From Bifidobacterium saguinibicoloris (GTDB lineage Bacteria > Actinomycetota > Actinomycetes > Actinomycetales > Bifidobacteriaceae): 64,000 nt of DNA. Both the position numbers and the translations under genes were made by a program. The notes under the pieces are model-generated. The model did not search any database. It was not told where the DNA came from and saw only the letters and a list, made by a program, of their open reading frames with translations. Positions 12,606-24,081 of the stretch are shown here, one piece after another (the first letter of the stretch is position 1; the number at the start of each line of letters is the position of its first letter). Location of the stretch: positions 62,001 through 126,000 of the forward strand of contig NZ_JAHBBF010000004.1 of NCBI RefSeq assembly GCF_019331725.1, read 5' to 3'.

Positions 12606-15164
12606 TCATCGCCCTCCGCGGTCGTCGGGCGCGCGGCCGAGCAGTCCGGCGATCGCCGTACGCGACGCCCACGGCACCACGGCGAGGCAGATGACGAACA
12701 CGACGACCGCTCCGGCGAGCGCGCTCAACGTCGGCGCGACGAGCGCGCCGGTGGGGACGACGAGCGCGAAGAACCGGGCCACGAACGGAATGAACATGCC
12801 GATGACGCCCGCCGCGGCGAACACGGCGACGAGCACACCCCGCCAGCTGTTGAGGGGACGGGCGACGCGGGCGAGCACGAACACGCCCATGACGAACAGG
12901 ATGATCGCCTCGGTGGCGCGCAGCGAGGCGAGGTCCGCCGACGAACCGGCGACGTCCCATCCCATGACGGACGGCAGGAACCATGCGGCGAACAGCACGG
13001 ACAGCGCGGTGGCGATGCCGCCGGGCAGCGCGAAACGCACCACACGGCCGAGGAAGCCGGGGATGTATCGGCGCGTGTTGGGCGCGAGCGCGAGGATGAA
13101 GGCGGGCATGCCGATGGTGAGCGCGCCGATGTAGGTGATGTGGCGCGGCAGGTACGGGTACGGGATGGCCGTCAGGACCACGCCGAGCGAGATGAGCGCC
13201 GAATACACGGTCTTGACGAGGAACAGGCCGGCGACGCGCTCCATATTGGCCATGACCTGCCGTCCGCGGGCCACGACATCGGGCAGGTGGGAGAACTTCG
13301 AATCGACGAGCACGACCTGTGCCACGGCCTTGGTGGCGGGCGCGGCGTTGCCCATCGCGATGCCGAGGTCCGCCTCCTTCAGGGCGAGCGCGTCGTTGAC
13401 GCCGTCGCCGGTCATCGCGACCGTGTAGCCGCGCACATGCAGCGCGTCGACGATGAGTTTCTTCTGGTCGGGCAGGACGCGGCCGATGACGTCCACGTCC
13501 TCGAGGATGCGTCCGATCTCGGCCGGGTCGTCGGGAAGTTCGCGCGCGTCCATGCCGACGGGGTCGCGGTCGCCGGTGAGCCGGACCTTGCGGGCGATCG
13601 CCGTGACGGTGACGGGGTTGTCGCCGGAGATGACGCGGCATCGCACCCCCTGTTCGCGGAACCAGGCGAGCGTGGCGGCCGCGTCGGAGCGGATGCGTTC
13701 GGCGCACAGGACGAGGGCGACGGGCGTGGCGGAGGCGTCCAACGCGGGGTCGTCGGCGTCGGCGCCCACGCCGGGCGCGTACGCGACGAGCAGCACACGG
13801 CCGCCGTCGGCGGCATGCGCGTTGGCCTGCGCGAGCACGGCCGCATGGTCGCCGCCGATCGCGGCGAGCAGCACCTCGGGCGCGCCGAGGTACCACGTCC
13901 CGACCGCATCGCCGGCGGACGCGACGGCATCGGACGCGGCGGCGACGTCCCGACGGGACGGCGCCGGCTTCACGACGGCGCTCCACTTGCGCGCGGAGGA
14001 GAACGGCACGCGCGAGACGACCTCGCCCGGCGCGTATCCCCGCTCCCCCAGGCCGTCGAGCACGGCGCGGCCGGTGGCGTTCGGCTGCGCCTCGTCGGCA
14101 AGGTCGTAGAGCGCCTGCATCGTCTCTCGTTCCCGGACCGTCGCATCGCCGCCGTTCGCATCGTCGCCACCCAGCATGACCACGCGGTCGAACGCGATGC
14201 CGCCGTCGGTGATCGTGCCGGTCTTGTCGAGGTTGAGGCAGTCGACACGCGCCAGCGTCTCCACGGATTCAAGCTCCTGGACGAGCGTCTCATGCCGGGC
14301 GAGACGCATCGCGGCGACCGCGAAGTTGAGCGAGGTGAGCAGCACGAGCCCCTCGGGAATCATGCCGACGACGCCGGCGACGGCGGAGACGACCGCCTGC
14401 CGCCACTGGCCGGTGGCGAGCGCCACCGACCATCCGCCCACCGTGTGGATTTGGGAGATGATGAGCAGCACGCACAACGGCACGACGAGGAACGTCATGA
14501 CCTTGAGGATGGTGTTGATGCCCTTGTTGAGGTCGGAGACGGTCTTCTTGTACACCTTGGCCTTCGCGGTGAGCGTGGCCGCGTACGAGTGCGCGCCGAC
14601 GGCGGTGACGCGTGCGAGCGCCGCGCCGGAGACGACGGTGGATCCGGAGTAGACGTCGTCGCCCTCGCGTTTGCGCACGGTGCACGATTCGCCGGTGAGC
14701 ATCGATTCGTCCGCCTCGAGCCCCCAGGAGCCGACGATCTCGGCGTCGGCGGGCACCTGTTCGCCGGCGCGCACCCACAGCAGGTCGTCCATGACGATGC
14801 CGTCGTGCGGTACGGTGACGTCGCGTCCGTCGCGTCGCACGAGATAGTCGGAGGCGACGAGGATGGAGAGCCGGTCAAGCGTGCGTTTCGCCTTGAGCTC
14901 GGTGACGATGCCGATGCCGGTGTTGATGATGATGACGAAGCCGAAGACCGCGTCCCTCCACGATCCGGTGGCGAGCACGAGGATCATCGCCGCGAGGATG
15001 ATGCCGTTGAACAGGGTGAACACGTTGGCGCGCACGATGTCCTTCACCGACCGCGACGTGGAGTCCTTCACCTTGTTGACGGCTCCGGCCGCGACGCGCG
15101 CCGCCACCTCGTCGGCGGCGAGGCCGGTCTCCTTGGTCTTGGGCATCGCGTCCATATCATCCAC
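12606..15164 (-). CDS. Cation-transporting P-type ATPase, CtpE/P2-like
   Basis: 852-residue membrane pump. Visible in order: actuator motif MLTGES (about 155-160), a helix with VGMIPEGL (about 268, ion-binding), phosphorylation site DKTGTITDGG (Asp about 313), nucleotide-binding domain, and the hinge TGDGVNDALALKEADLGIAM. A long C-terminal membrane region adds further helices to the first four. There is no N-terminal heavy-metal-binding domain and no CPC motif, so it is not a copper or zinc P1B pump. The layout resembles mycobacterial CtpE, a calcium transporter, but the ion is uncertain. It starts 10 nt after the lipoprotein gene and is probably the last gene of the operon beginning at 18783. 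Confidence 0.9.
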   Translation of the reverse strand: MDDMDAMPKTKETGLAADEVAARVAAGAVNKVKDSTSRSVKDIVRANVFTLFNGIILAAMILVLATGSWRDAVFGFVIIINTGIGIVTELKAKRTLDRLSILVASDYLVRRDGRDVTVPHDGIVMDDLLWVRAGEQVPADAEIVGSWGLEADESMLTGESCTVRKREGDDVYSGSTVVSGAALARVTAVGAHSYAATLTAKAKVYKKTVSDLNKGINTILKVMTFLVVPLCVLLIISQIHTVGGWSVALATGQWRQAVVSAVAGVVGMIPEGLVLLTSLNFAVAAMRLARHETLVQELESVETLARVDCLNLDKTGTITDGGIAFDRVVMLGGDDANGGDATVRERETMQALYDLADEAQPNATGRAVLDGLGERGYAPGEVVSRVPFSSARKWSAVVKPAPSRRDVAAASDAVASAGDAVGTWYLGAPEVLLAAIGGDHAAVLAQANAHAADGGRVLLVAYAPGVGADADDPALDASATPVALVLCAERIRSDAAATLAWFREQGVRCRVISGDNPVTVTAIARKVRLTGDRDPVGMDARELPDDPAEIGRILEDVDVIGRVLPDQKKLIVDALHVRGYTVAMTGDGVNDALALKEADLGIAMGNAAPATKAVAQVVLVDSKFSHLPDVVARGRQVMANMERVAGLFLVKTVYSALISLGVVLTAIPYPYLPRHITYIGALTIGMPAFILALAPNTRRYIPGFLGRVVRFALPGGIATALSVLFAAWFLPSVMGWDVAGSSADLASLRATEAIILFVMGVFVLARVARPLNSWRGVLVAVFAAAGVIGMFIPFVARFFALVVPTGALVAPTLSALAGAVVVFVICLAVVPWASRTAIAGLLGRAPDDRGGR

Positions 15165-15174
15165 CTCGGTTCGT

Positions 15175-15831
15175 CTATCTCACCGTGCTGACGGTGATCT
15201 CGCGGGCATGGGGTTCGTCGTTGAGGATGGTCATGGCGGCCTCGTCGATGGGCGTGGCGTCGGCGGCGCGGTCGTTGATGACGAGCGTGGCCGCGTAGAG
15301 CGTGGCGTCGGAGGGTGCGTGAACGGGCGAGAGCAGCGCGACGGGGATGCCGGCGTTCCGGGCATCCCGCAACGCGGAATCCCAGCCGTCCGCGTCGGCC
15401 GTCACGTCGATGTCGGAGACGATGACGAGGCTCACGACGCGCGAGATCATGTCGCGCACGCCCTGTTGCGCCCGATGGGCCGCGTCGGCGGCATCGGCGG
15501 CGTCCTTGACGGACACGTACACGGCGTCGATGTCGGCGGCGGCGAACGCGTCCAGCACGGTCTTGTCGGCGGCGGCCGTGGACGAACCGACGACGCCGAC
15601 CACCGCGTCGTCACGCACCGTGCCGATATGCGCGGTCGACGGCGTATGCCCCTGCGTGTCGCCGACGGCGGTGCCGTGCGGCACGCACGCGGCGAGCGAC
15701 AGCACCGCCGCCATGCACGCAATCGACGCGCCGACGCGGGCCATCATCCGGGCCGCGGCGCGGCGCGGGCCGCGCATCATGCGCGCCGGCCCGGGCCGAC
15801 GCCCCTCCGTCCCGATGGGCCGCGACGTCAC
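15175..15831 (-). CDS. Lipoprotein resembling half of a type-1 periplasmic-binding protein
   Basis: 218 residues from a GTG at 15831 that overlaps the upstream methyltransferase stop as GTGA, the usual sign of coupled translation; an ATG about 18 codons in (MMRGPRRAAARMM) is an alternative. A basic stretch and hydrophobic core end in a lipobox (LSLAACVP), so it is probably an exported lipoprotein. The mature part has alternating strands and helices (VVGVVGSSTAA, VVSLVIVSDIDV, GIPVALLSPVH) like one lobe of a sugar-binding-protein-like fold, but it is about half the usual length. No permease or ATPase of a sugar ABC system is adjacent. Function unknown. It may be a degenerate or minimal binding protein. 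Confidence 0.72.
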   Translation of the reverse strand: MTSRPIGTEGRRPGPARMMRGPRRAAARMMARVGASIACMAAVLSLAACVPHGTAVGDTQGHTPSTAHIGTVRDDAVVGVVGSSTAAADKTVLDAFAAADIDAVYVSVKDAADAADAAHRAQQGVRDMISRVVSLVIVSDIDVTADADGWDSALRDARNAGIPVALLSPVHAPSDATLYAATLVINDRAADATPIDEAAMTILNDEPHAREITVSTVR

Positions 15832-17099
15832 GCGACGTCCCCTCCGCGGCGGAACAACGCGACCGTCTCGACGTGATGGGTCATCGGATAGATGTCGTAG
15901 GCGCGGATGTCGGCGAGCTCGTAGCCGAGCGGGACGAGCGTGCCCGTGTCGCGGGCGAGACTCGTCGGATCGCAGGCGATGTAGACGATGGCGCGCGGCC
16001 CGGCGGCGGCGATCTGACGGCACACCTTGGCGTGCGCGCCGGCGCGCGGCGGGTCGAGGACCACCACGTCCGGATGCGCGAAGTTGGCGGGCACGTGCGC
16101 GAGCGTGCGCGCGACGTCGCCGCAGCGGGCGTCCACATCGCCCAGACCCAGGGCTCGCAGATTGCGCTGCTGGCTTCTCACGGCGGTGCGGCCGCCTTCG
16201 ACGCTGAACACGCGCGCACGGTCGGCGGCGAGCGTGGCGAGCGGCAGTGTGAACAGGCCGGAGCCGGAGTAGAGGTCCCAGATGACGGCGGCGTCGGCGC
16301 CGTCGAGTTCGGCGCGCACGAGGTCGATGACGTGGTTCGCGAGGGCGACGGGCGCCTCGCGGTGCACCTGCCAGAAGCCGTTCGCGTCGACCTCGTACGT
16401 GAAGGTGATGCCGGACACGGTGACCTGTTCGGTGAGGGTCTGCGAGCCGTGCGTGAGCTCGCCGTCGACGAGGACGGCGTAATCGTCGGGCAGGGGCGCG
16501 CCGGCGCGCGGTTCGGGTACGGACAGGCGGATCTGTGCGCCGGGCGTGAAGCCGCCGTCCCACACGTGAGCGTCGTCGGCGACCTTGAGCAGGGTCTTTG
16601 TGGCGAGCGGCATCGTGTCGATGGGCATGCGCGTATGGCTGCCGCGCCGGCGCATCGAGGGCCTGCCGTCGTCGTCGGCAATCATCTCGATGCGGGTGCG
16701 CCAGTGGAGGCCGCCGAGCGCCTCGTCGCCTTCGGCGCGTTCGATGGGCACGGTGACGTCGACGTGGCCCAGTCGGCTCATCTGCTCGCTGACGGCGACG
16801 GCCTTCCATGTCAGCTGTCCGGGCAGGGAGACGTGGACGAGGTCCGCGCCGCCGACGCCGCCGCCCGTGGCGAGCGGTCCGGCGAGCGGCCATGCGGGGT
16901 CGACACGGTCCGGGCTCGCCTCGACGACTTCGACGACCTCGCCGGTCCAGAACCGTTCGTCGCGGTCGTGCGGCTCGTCGAGGACGATGCGCACGAGCTC
17001 GCCCGGCAGGGCGAAGCGGACGAAGACGACGCGCCCGTCGATGTGGGCCACGCAGCGGCCCTGGTCGGCGTACCGTTCGATGCGGACTTCAGCTTCCAT
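15828..17099 (-). CDS. TrmA/RlmCD-family RNA m5U methyltransferase
   Basis: 423-residue S-adenosylmethionine-dependent enzyme that methylates uridines of rRNA or tRNA at C5. An N-terminal TRAM-like beta domain (RIERYADQGRCVAHIDGRVV) precedes the catalytic domain with the SAM-binding YSGSGLFTLPLA, DPPRAG and the nucleophile cysteine in YIACDPTSLARD. The four-cysteine iron-sulfur motif of E. coli RlmD is absent: the region reads GGGVGGADLVHVS. Exact target base cannot be assigned. It is third in a minus-strand operon, 7 nt after the DUF3159 gene and overlapping the lipoprotein gene by 4 nt. Confidence 0.93.
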   Translation of the reverse strand: MEAEVRIERYADQGRCVAHIDGRVVFVRFALPGELVRIVLDEPHDRDERFWTGEVVEVVEASPDRVDPAWPLAGPLATGGGVGGADLVHVSLPGQLTWKAVAVSEQMSRLGHVDVTVPIERAEGDEALGGLHWRTRIEMIADDDGRPSMRRRGSHTRMPIDTMPLATKTLLKVADDAHVWDGGFTPGAQIRLSVPEPRAGAPLPDDYAVLVDGELTHGSQTLTEQVTVSGITFTYEVDANGFWQVHREAPVALANHVIDLVRAELDGADAAVIWDLYSGSGLFTLPLATLAADRARVFSVEGGRTAVRSQQRNLRALGLGDVDARCGDVARTLAHVPANFAHPDVVVLDPPRAGAHAKVCRQIAAAGPRAIVYIACDPTSLARDTGTLVPLGYELADIRAYDIYPMTHHVETVALFRRGGDVA

Positions 17100-17106
17100 A
17101 CGTTCC

Positions 17107-17910
17107 TTACCTGTCTTGACCTGTCTGATATGCCGGACCGTCCGTCCCGGCGGTGGTCTCGGCGTCCCCGGTGGGCCCGGTGGGCCCGGCGGCCCCGGCA
17201 GCGTCCGCGTCCGCGGTCTCCGCGGCTTTGGCGGCCGCCTTGTGGCGGTGCAGCGGCGTGGCGATGACGAGATAGCTCACCCAGATGGCCAACGCCCAGA
17301 ACGGGATGCCCATGATGAGGCGGGTCACGCCGAGCGCGGCCACATGATCGGTGAGGTAGAGCGGCACCTGCACGGCGAGACGCAGCGCGAACAGGCTGAA
17401 CCACAATGCGGTGACGGCCGTGTAGGCGCGTCTGAGCGGAGCGTCGTCCATCCAGTCATGGAACCATGCGCCGAACCGTTCGGTGGGCAGCTGGCGGATG
17501 AATTCGATGACGAGTCCGAGCCCCGGCACGCGCGCGGCGAGCGAGACGGCCAGCAGCACCGCGTACACGCCGTTGGTGAGGAACCCGAACATGTAGTAGT
17601 TGCGTGCCTCATGGCTCTTCCACGCCCAGACGAGGCAGATGCCCACGGCGATGAGCCCGCTCAGCGCGCCCATGACGGACTGGCGTTGGACGAGACGGAT
17701 GAGGACCTGCGCCACGGCCAGCGCGGCGGACACGCCGATGGTGAGGTCGAGGTCGTTCGTCACCACGAACAGCACGACGAACACCACGCCGGGCAGCATC
17801 GATTCGACGACGCCGCGCGGCCCGCCGATCGCGTCGATGACGGAGAAGTCCTCGTCGCCGCCGGCCTGGGCGAGCGCGCCCAGGCCGGTGCGTTTCCTCG
17901 TTTCGCCCAT
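17107..17910 (-). CDS. DUF3159 membrane protein
   Basis: 267 residues with about six predicted transmembrane helices between residues 30 and 235 (for example ESMLPGVVFVVLFVVTNDL and IPFWALAIWVSYLVIATPL) and an Ala/Gly/Pro-rich C-terminal tail. The GGPRGVVESMLPG opening and overall pattern match the actinobacterial DUF3159 family, which is typically found beside DUF3710 and TrmA-like genes, as here. Biochemical role unknown. Only 3 nt separate it from the DUF3710 stop. Confidence 0.88.
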   Translation of the reverse strand: MGETRKRTGLGALAQAGGDEDFSVIDAIGGPRGVVESMLPGVVFVVLFVVTNDLDLTIGVSAALAVAQVLIRLVQRQSVMGALSGLIAVGICLVWAWKSHEARNYYMFGFLTNGVYAVLLAVSLAARVPGLGLVIEFIRQLPTERFGAWFHDWMDDAPLRRAYTAVTALWFSLFALRLAVQVPLYLTDHVAALGVTRLIMGIPFWALAIWVSYLVIATPLHRHKAAAKAAETADADAAGAAGPTGPTGDAETTAGTDGPAYQTGQDR

Positions 17911-17913
17911 GCG

Positions 17914-18783
17914 TCAGCGGACTTCGGAGAACATCGGGCCGCGCGAGAGCGTGGTCTTCACCTGGGTCTCCTGGTCCTGGCTCAGCGGTCCCTTCGGACG
18001 GGTGGGCACGTCCTTGAGGTGCTCCTTGCCCTCGGTGGCATCCTCCTGCTCGGCCGCAGCCTTGGCGGCCTTGCGCTCGGCGGGGGCGACGGGCGGGTGC
18101 ATGGGGATGAGGTCGCGCGGAGCGAGCGGCTCCTCGCCGCGCTCGACGACGATGTCGGAGAAGAACCGGTTGAGCGCCTTGGTCTCCTCGGCGTCCGGGT
18201 CGGTGGCGGCCACACCGGAGAAGATGCCGCGCAGCATCCAGCGGGGGCCATCCACGCCGACGATGCGCGTGATGAGGGTGCGCCCGTTCTTCACTTCGAC
18301 GGGCAACGTGATCTCGGTGCCGAACACGCCGTCGGACGCGGAGGCCTTCGGGTTGGCTTCGAGGAAGTCCTCGCGCCAGTCCTCCCACAGGCCGAGGGTC
18401 TTCGGCGCGGCGTACGCCTCGATCTCGAGGCTGGAATGCTTGTAGGTGATGGTCGATCCGAGGATGGCGCGGGTGGCGCGGTTGGCCTTGATGCGCAGCT
18501 CGATGTGCTGCATGAACGGCAGATAGTAGGCGCCTAGGTCGAGGTAGTCGTCGTAGTCGGGGACGTCCTCGTCGTCCACGTCCCAGGGACCGCGTTCCTC
18601 GCCGCGTCCCTCATAGGAGTCGCTGGCCTCGGGGAGCGCCTCGGCGGCGGTCTTCTCGGCGGTCTCGCTGTCCGCCCTGGCGGCGGCGTTGGCGGCTTCG
18701 GCGGCCTTGGCGTCCTCGTCCTCGACGGGCTCGGCCTTCCTGTCCGTCTTGTCCTTCTTCTTGCCGAATCCGAACAGTCCCAT
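17914..18783 (-). CDS. DUF3710 family protein
   Basis: 289 residues, soluble. The N terminus MGLFGFGKKKDKTDRKAE is followed by an acidic, Ala-rich stretch (about 20-60), then the conserved domain containing GPWDVDDEDVPDYDDYLDLG and the strand-rich core typical of DUF3710. First gene of a probable five-gene operon (DUF3710, DUF3159, methyltransferase, lipoprotein, P-type ATPase). A GGTTGCAACC palindrome lies at 18806-18815 in its upstream region. Function unknown in the family. Confidence 0.88.
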   Translation of the reverse strand: MGLFGFGKKKDKTDRKAEPVEDEDAKAAEAANAAARADSETAEKTAAEALPEASDSYEGRGEERGPWDVDDEDVPDYDDYLDLGAYYLPFMQHIELRIKANRATRAILGSTITYKHSSLEIEAYAAPKTLGLWEDWREDFLEANPKASASDGVFGTEITLPVEVKNGRTLITRIVGVDGPRWMLRGIFSGVAATDPDAEETKALNRFFSDIVVERGEEPLAPRDLIPMHPPVAPAERKAAKAAAEQEDATEGKEHLKDVPTRPKGPLSQDQETQVKTTLSRGPMFSEVR

Positions 18784-18879
18784 GGTTCCTCATTTCGTGT
18801 CTTGCGGTTGCAACCTTGCCTAGCGTAGCACCCGTTCTTGCGTTTGGCTGGATGGAGCCGGTGGGCGGACCCGCCGGTC

Positions 18880-19737
18880 TCACACGTCGTAGGTGACGGT
18901 CAGCGGCGCGTGGTCGGACCATCTGAGGTCGTAGGACGGCGCCTTGTCGATGACGAAGCCGCGCGCCGTCTCGGCGAGCTCGGGCGTGGCGAGCTGGTAG
19001 TCGATCCTCCATCCCACGTTGTTGTCGAAGGCGCGGCCGCGTTGGCTCCACCATGTGTACGGTCCCTGGATGTCACCGGCGAGGTAGCGGGTCATGTCCA
19101 CGAATTCGAGTTCGCCGAGCCACCGGTCCACGTAGACGCGTTCAACGGGCATGAATCCGGCGTGCTTCTCGTTGGCCTTCGCGTTTTTGATGTCGAGCGG
19201 CGTGTGCGCGATGTTGCAGTCGCCGCACACCACGGCCTGGCGTCCGCCGCGCGCCGCCTCGTCGCGCAGCTCCCCCATGCGTGCGCACATCGCGTCGAGG
19301 AAGCGGAACTTCTGCGCCATCTTCGTCTCGTCGTCGGCGTTGCCGGCGTGCACGTACACGCAGGCGACGGTAAGCGTGTAGCCCTGCGGCGTGACGACGT
19401 CCGATTCAATCCACCGCCCGGAGTCGACGTCCTCGTCCAGTCCGGGCAGGCCGTGTCGGGTCGCGACGACCTCGAGGTCGGTGAGAAGCCCGACGCCGGC
19501 ACGGCCTTTGACGCGGCACACCTCGTTGTCGCGGTTCAGCGCGTTCGGGTCGGCCACCCGTCCTTCGGCCGCGTATTCGAAGGCGATGGAGGAGAAGATG
19601 CGGTCGACGTCCGGCTGTGGGGCGCGGACCTCCTGCATGCACCACACGTCGGGCGTGTGGCGCTTCGCCCAGTCCGTCATGCCTTTGCGCTCGGCGGCGC
19701 GGATCCCGTTCATGTTCGAGGTGGTGATGGTGATCAT
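18880..19737 (-). CDS. xthA: Exodeoxyribonuclease III / AP endonuclease
   Basis: 285 residues from the ATG at 19737 (MITITTSNMNGIRAAERKG) preceded by GGGAGA; an upstream in-frame ATG at 19809 is unlikely because it would place a terminator hairpin inside the gene. The EEP-nuclease motifs are present: SNMNGIRAA, the metal-binding glutamate in CMQEVRAP, the Asp/Asn pair in VCGDCNIAHTP and the terminal WSDHAPLTV. It incises abasic sites and removes 3' blocks during base-excision repair in the cytoplasm. Monocistronic by appearance. Confidence 0.95.
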   Translation of the reverse strand: MITITTSNMNGIRAAERKGMTDWAKRHTPDVWCMQEVRAPQPDVDRIFSSIAFEYAAEGRVADPNALNRDNEVCRVKGRAGVGLLTDLEVVATRHGLPGLDEDVDSGRWIESDVVTPQGYTLTVACVYVHAGNADDETKMAQKFRFLDAMCARMGELRDEAARGGRQAVVCGDCNIAHTPLDIKNAKANEKHAGFMPVERVYVDRWLGELEFVDMTRYLAGDIQGPYTWWSQRGRAFDNNVGWRIDYQLATPELAETARGFVIDKAPSYDLRWSDHAPLTVTYDV

Positions 19738-19762
19738 GTCTCCCGAGACTACCACCGGAACG

Positions 19763-19800
19763 CGTGGAGCCTCCCCGTCCATGGACGGGGAGGCTCCACG
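19763..19800 (-). terminator. Terminator of the oppBC-DF operon
   Basis: Perfect 18-bp stem (19763-19780 with 19783-19800) with the minimal AT at the turn, between the end of the OppDF gene (19841) and the xthA start. No long T-tract. It separates opp transcription from xthA. Confidence 0.8.
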
Positions 19801-19840
19801 TTGTCTCATGCCGCAGGCGGACCGCCGGCGGGGATTCGGA

Positions 19841-21856
<2,016 letters not shown>

Positions 21857-21876
21857 GAGTATTCCCTACCTCACTC

Positions 21877-22842
21877 TCAGGCCGTGCGGCTCTTCGGATC
21901 GAGGGCGTCCTTGACGGCGTCGCCCATCATGATGAAGCTCAGCACGGTGATGGCCAGAGCCATGGACGGGTAGAACAGCACCATCGGGTTGGTCATGAGG
22001 TTGACCTGGGCCTGGGAGATGTCGCCGCCCCAGCTGACGGTGGTGGTCGGCAGACCCACGCCGAGGAAGCTCAGCGTGGCCTCGGACACGATGAACGAGC
22101 CGAGGGACGTGGTGCCGATGACGATGATCGGGGCCAGCGCGTTCGGGATGATGTGGCTGAACAGGTTCCTCATCGGCGTGGAGCCGAGTGCGGTGGAGGC
22201 GGTGTTGAACTCGAGGTTCTTGGCCTCCATCACGGAGCCGCGGGCGATGCGGGCCGTGGAGACCCAGCCGAACAGGGCGAGCACGAGCACGACCTTCCAG
22301 ATGGAACTGGAGGTGCGGAACATCTGGAGGACCACGATGGCGCCGAGCAGGAACGGGATGGAGTAGAAGATGTCGATGATGCGGCTCAGCAGCGCGTCGA
22401 CCCAACCGCCGAAGAAGCCGGCGACGGCGCCGATGAGCGTGCCGATGAGCACGACGATGAGCGTGGTGAGCAGGCCCACGGACAGCGAGGTGCGGGTGCC
22501 GTACACGGTGCGGGCGAACACGTCGCAGCCCTGGAAGTCGTATCCGAACGGATGGCCGGCCTCGGCGGGCTCGAGCGAGTTGTCGAGGTTGCAGTAGTTC
22601 GGGTCGGTCTTGGTGAGCACGCCCGGGAAGATGGCCACGAAGACGATGAAGATGATGAGCAGCCCGGAGATGATGAACAGCGGGTTCTTGCGCAGCGTGC
22701 GCCACGCGTCGGCCCACATGCTGGCGGCGGGGGCGGATTCGTCGACCTTGTCGACGTCCTGGAGCGGGGTCTCGTCGATCGGCGCGACGTAGCGTTCCTG
22801 GCCGGGGAGGGTCTCGTACACGGTCTGGTTGTTGTCGGTCAT
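21877..22842 (-). CDS. Oligopeptide ABC transporter permease, OppC/DppC-type
   Basis: 321 residues. A cytoplasmic N-terminal tail (about 60 residues) leads to six transmembrane helices; the first is FIISGLLIIFIVFVAIFPG. The ATPase-docking EAA loop sits around AKNLEFNTASTALGSTPMRN. DUF4xxx-like N-tail with a TMS is typical of OppC. It forms the membrane channel with the OppB-type protein encoded 16 nt upstream. Confidence 0.93.
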   Translation of the reverse strand: MTDNNQTVYETLPGQERYVAPIDETPLQDVDKVDESAPAASMWADAWRTLRKNPLFIISGLLIIFIVFVAIFPGVLTKTDPNYCNLDNSLEPAEAGHPFGYDFQGCDVFARTVYGTRTSLSVGLLTTLIVVLIGTLIGAVAGFFGGWVDALLSRIIDIFYSIPFLLGAIVVLQMFRTSSSIWKVVLVLALFGWVSTARIARGSVMEAKNLEFNTASTALGSTPMRNLFSHIIPNALAPIIVIGTTSLGSFIVSEATLSFLGVGLPTTTVSWGGDISQAQVNLMTNPMVLFYPSMALAITVLSFIMMGDAVKDALDPKSRTA

Positions 22843-22858
22843 GTCCTTGTCCTCCCGG

Positions 22859-23785
22859 TCACTCGTAACGGATGCGCGGGTCGAGGGCCGCGTACAGCAT
22901 GTCGACGATGAGGTTGCAGATCACGAACACCAGCAGCAGGATCGTGACGATGGACACCACGAGGTTGCCTTCGCCCTTGAGGATCGACTGGTAGGTGAGG
23001 AAGCCGACGCCGTGGATGTTGAAGATCTGCTCGGTAATCATCGCGCCGCCCATGAGGGCGCCGAGATCCTGGCCGAGGTAGGTGACCACGGGGATCAGGG
23101 AGTTCCTGAGGACGTGGCGCAGCATCACGGAACCGTTGGACATGCCCTTGGCGCGCGCGGTGCGCACGTAGTCCTCGGCGATGTTCGAGGAGACCTCGGA
23201 ACGGGTGAGTCGGATGATGTACGCCATGGAGACGGAGCCCAGCACCATCGCGGGGAACAGCATCTCGCCGAACGTGGTGTCGGCACTCACCGTCACGGGG
23301 ATGAGGCTCCACTGCACGCCGAGGAAGTACTGGCCGGCGAAGCCGGTGACGAAGGTCGGCACGGAGATGAGCAGCAGCGAGACGATGAGGATGACCGAGT
23401 CGTACCACTTGCCCTTCTTGAGGCCGGAGATGATGCCGAACACGACGCCGAAGACCGCTTCGAACACGAACGCCATCAAGGCGAGCTTGATGGTGACCGG
23501 GAACGCGCGTCCGATCTCGGCGATGACCGGCTGGCCGGCGAAGGTCTGGCCGAAGTCCAGGGTGAACGCGTTCTTGAGGAACAGCAGGTACTGGATGATG
23601 AACGGCTTGTCGAGGTTGTATTCGGCGCGGATCTGGGCGGCGACGGCTTCGTTGACCGGCTTGTCACCGAACATCGCCTTGACCGGGTCACCGGGCAGGG
23701 CGAAGACGAGGGCATAGACCAGCAGCGTCGCACCGAGAACCACGGGGATCATCTGCAGAATGCGGCGCAGAAGATATTTGCCCAT
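22859..23785 (-). CDS. Oligopeptide ABC transporter permease, OppB/DppB-type
   Basis: 308 residues with six transmembrane helices. The N terminus MGKYLLRRILQMIPVVLGAT and FALPGDPVKAMFG are the standard OppB opening; the EAA loop is near EDYVRTARAKGMSNGSVMLR. First gene of the oppB-oppC-oppDF unit, GAGAAACC-type ribosome binding site just upstream, and 296 nt after the oppA stop with a terminator in between. Confidence 0.94.
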   Translation of the reverse strand: MGKYLLRRILQMIPVVLGATLLVYALVFALPGDPVKAMFGDKPVNEAVAAQIRAEYNLDKPFIIQYLLFLKNAFTLDFGQTFAGQPVIAEIGRAFPVTIKLALMAFVFEAVFGVVFGIISGLKKGKWYDSVILIVSLLLISVPTFVTGFAGQYFLGVQWSLIPVTVSADTTFGEMLFPAMVLGSVSMAYIIRLTRSEVSSNIAEDYVRTARAKGMSNGSVMLRHVLRNSLIPVVTYLGQDLGALMGGAMITEQIFNIHGVGFLTYQSILKGEGNLVVSIVTILLLVFVICNLIVDMLYAALDPRIRYE

Positions 23786-23999
23786 CGGTTTCTCCTTGAA
23801 TCTACGGACCTTCGGGGGCGTCGCCGCACGCGCACGCGCGCGACGTGGGCGCCCCTGCCGGTCGCTAAGTACCCCGTAAGTTTACCCCACGGGTTGACAC
23901 CAATGTTTCACGAAGGTGAATCGTGGCTGAAAACCAGGGTTCTCCAAGGTCGTCCCGCCACGGCGTCCCACGCGCATATGGTGCCCGCACATATATAAA

Positions 24000-24036
24000 G
24001 GAAGGGGCGGAACCCCTGGCGGGTTCCGCCCCTTCC
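24000..24036 (-). terminator. oppA terminator, with the rest of the oppA-oppB gap
   Basis: Perfect 16-bp stem (24000-24015 with 24021-24036), loop CTGGC, followed on the minus strand by CTTTATATAT. It should end most oppA transcripts and let only some continue into oppB. The remaining gap (23786-23999) is AT-richer than the surroundings but shows no gene; an additional oppB promoter may lie there, although I cannot place its boxes. Confidence 0.85.
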
Positions 24037-24081
24037 GGTGCGCTTTCCGATGACGGGAAGACGATCAGGCGAGCGTCAGGC

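Noticed and set aside
19738..19809. Upstream start for exonuclease III at 19809
   Set aside because: The extension would read through a perfect 18-bp terminator hairpin and lacks family similarity; the ATG at 19737 has a good ribosome binding site.
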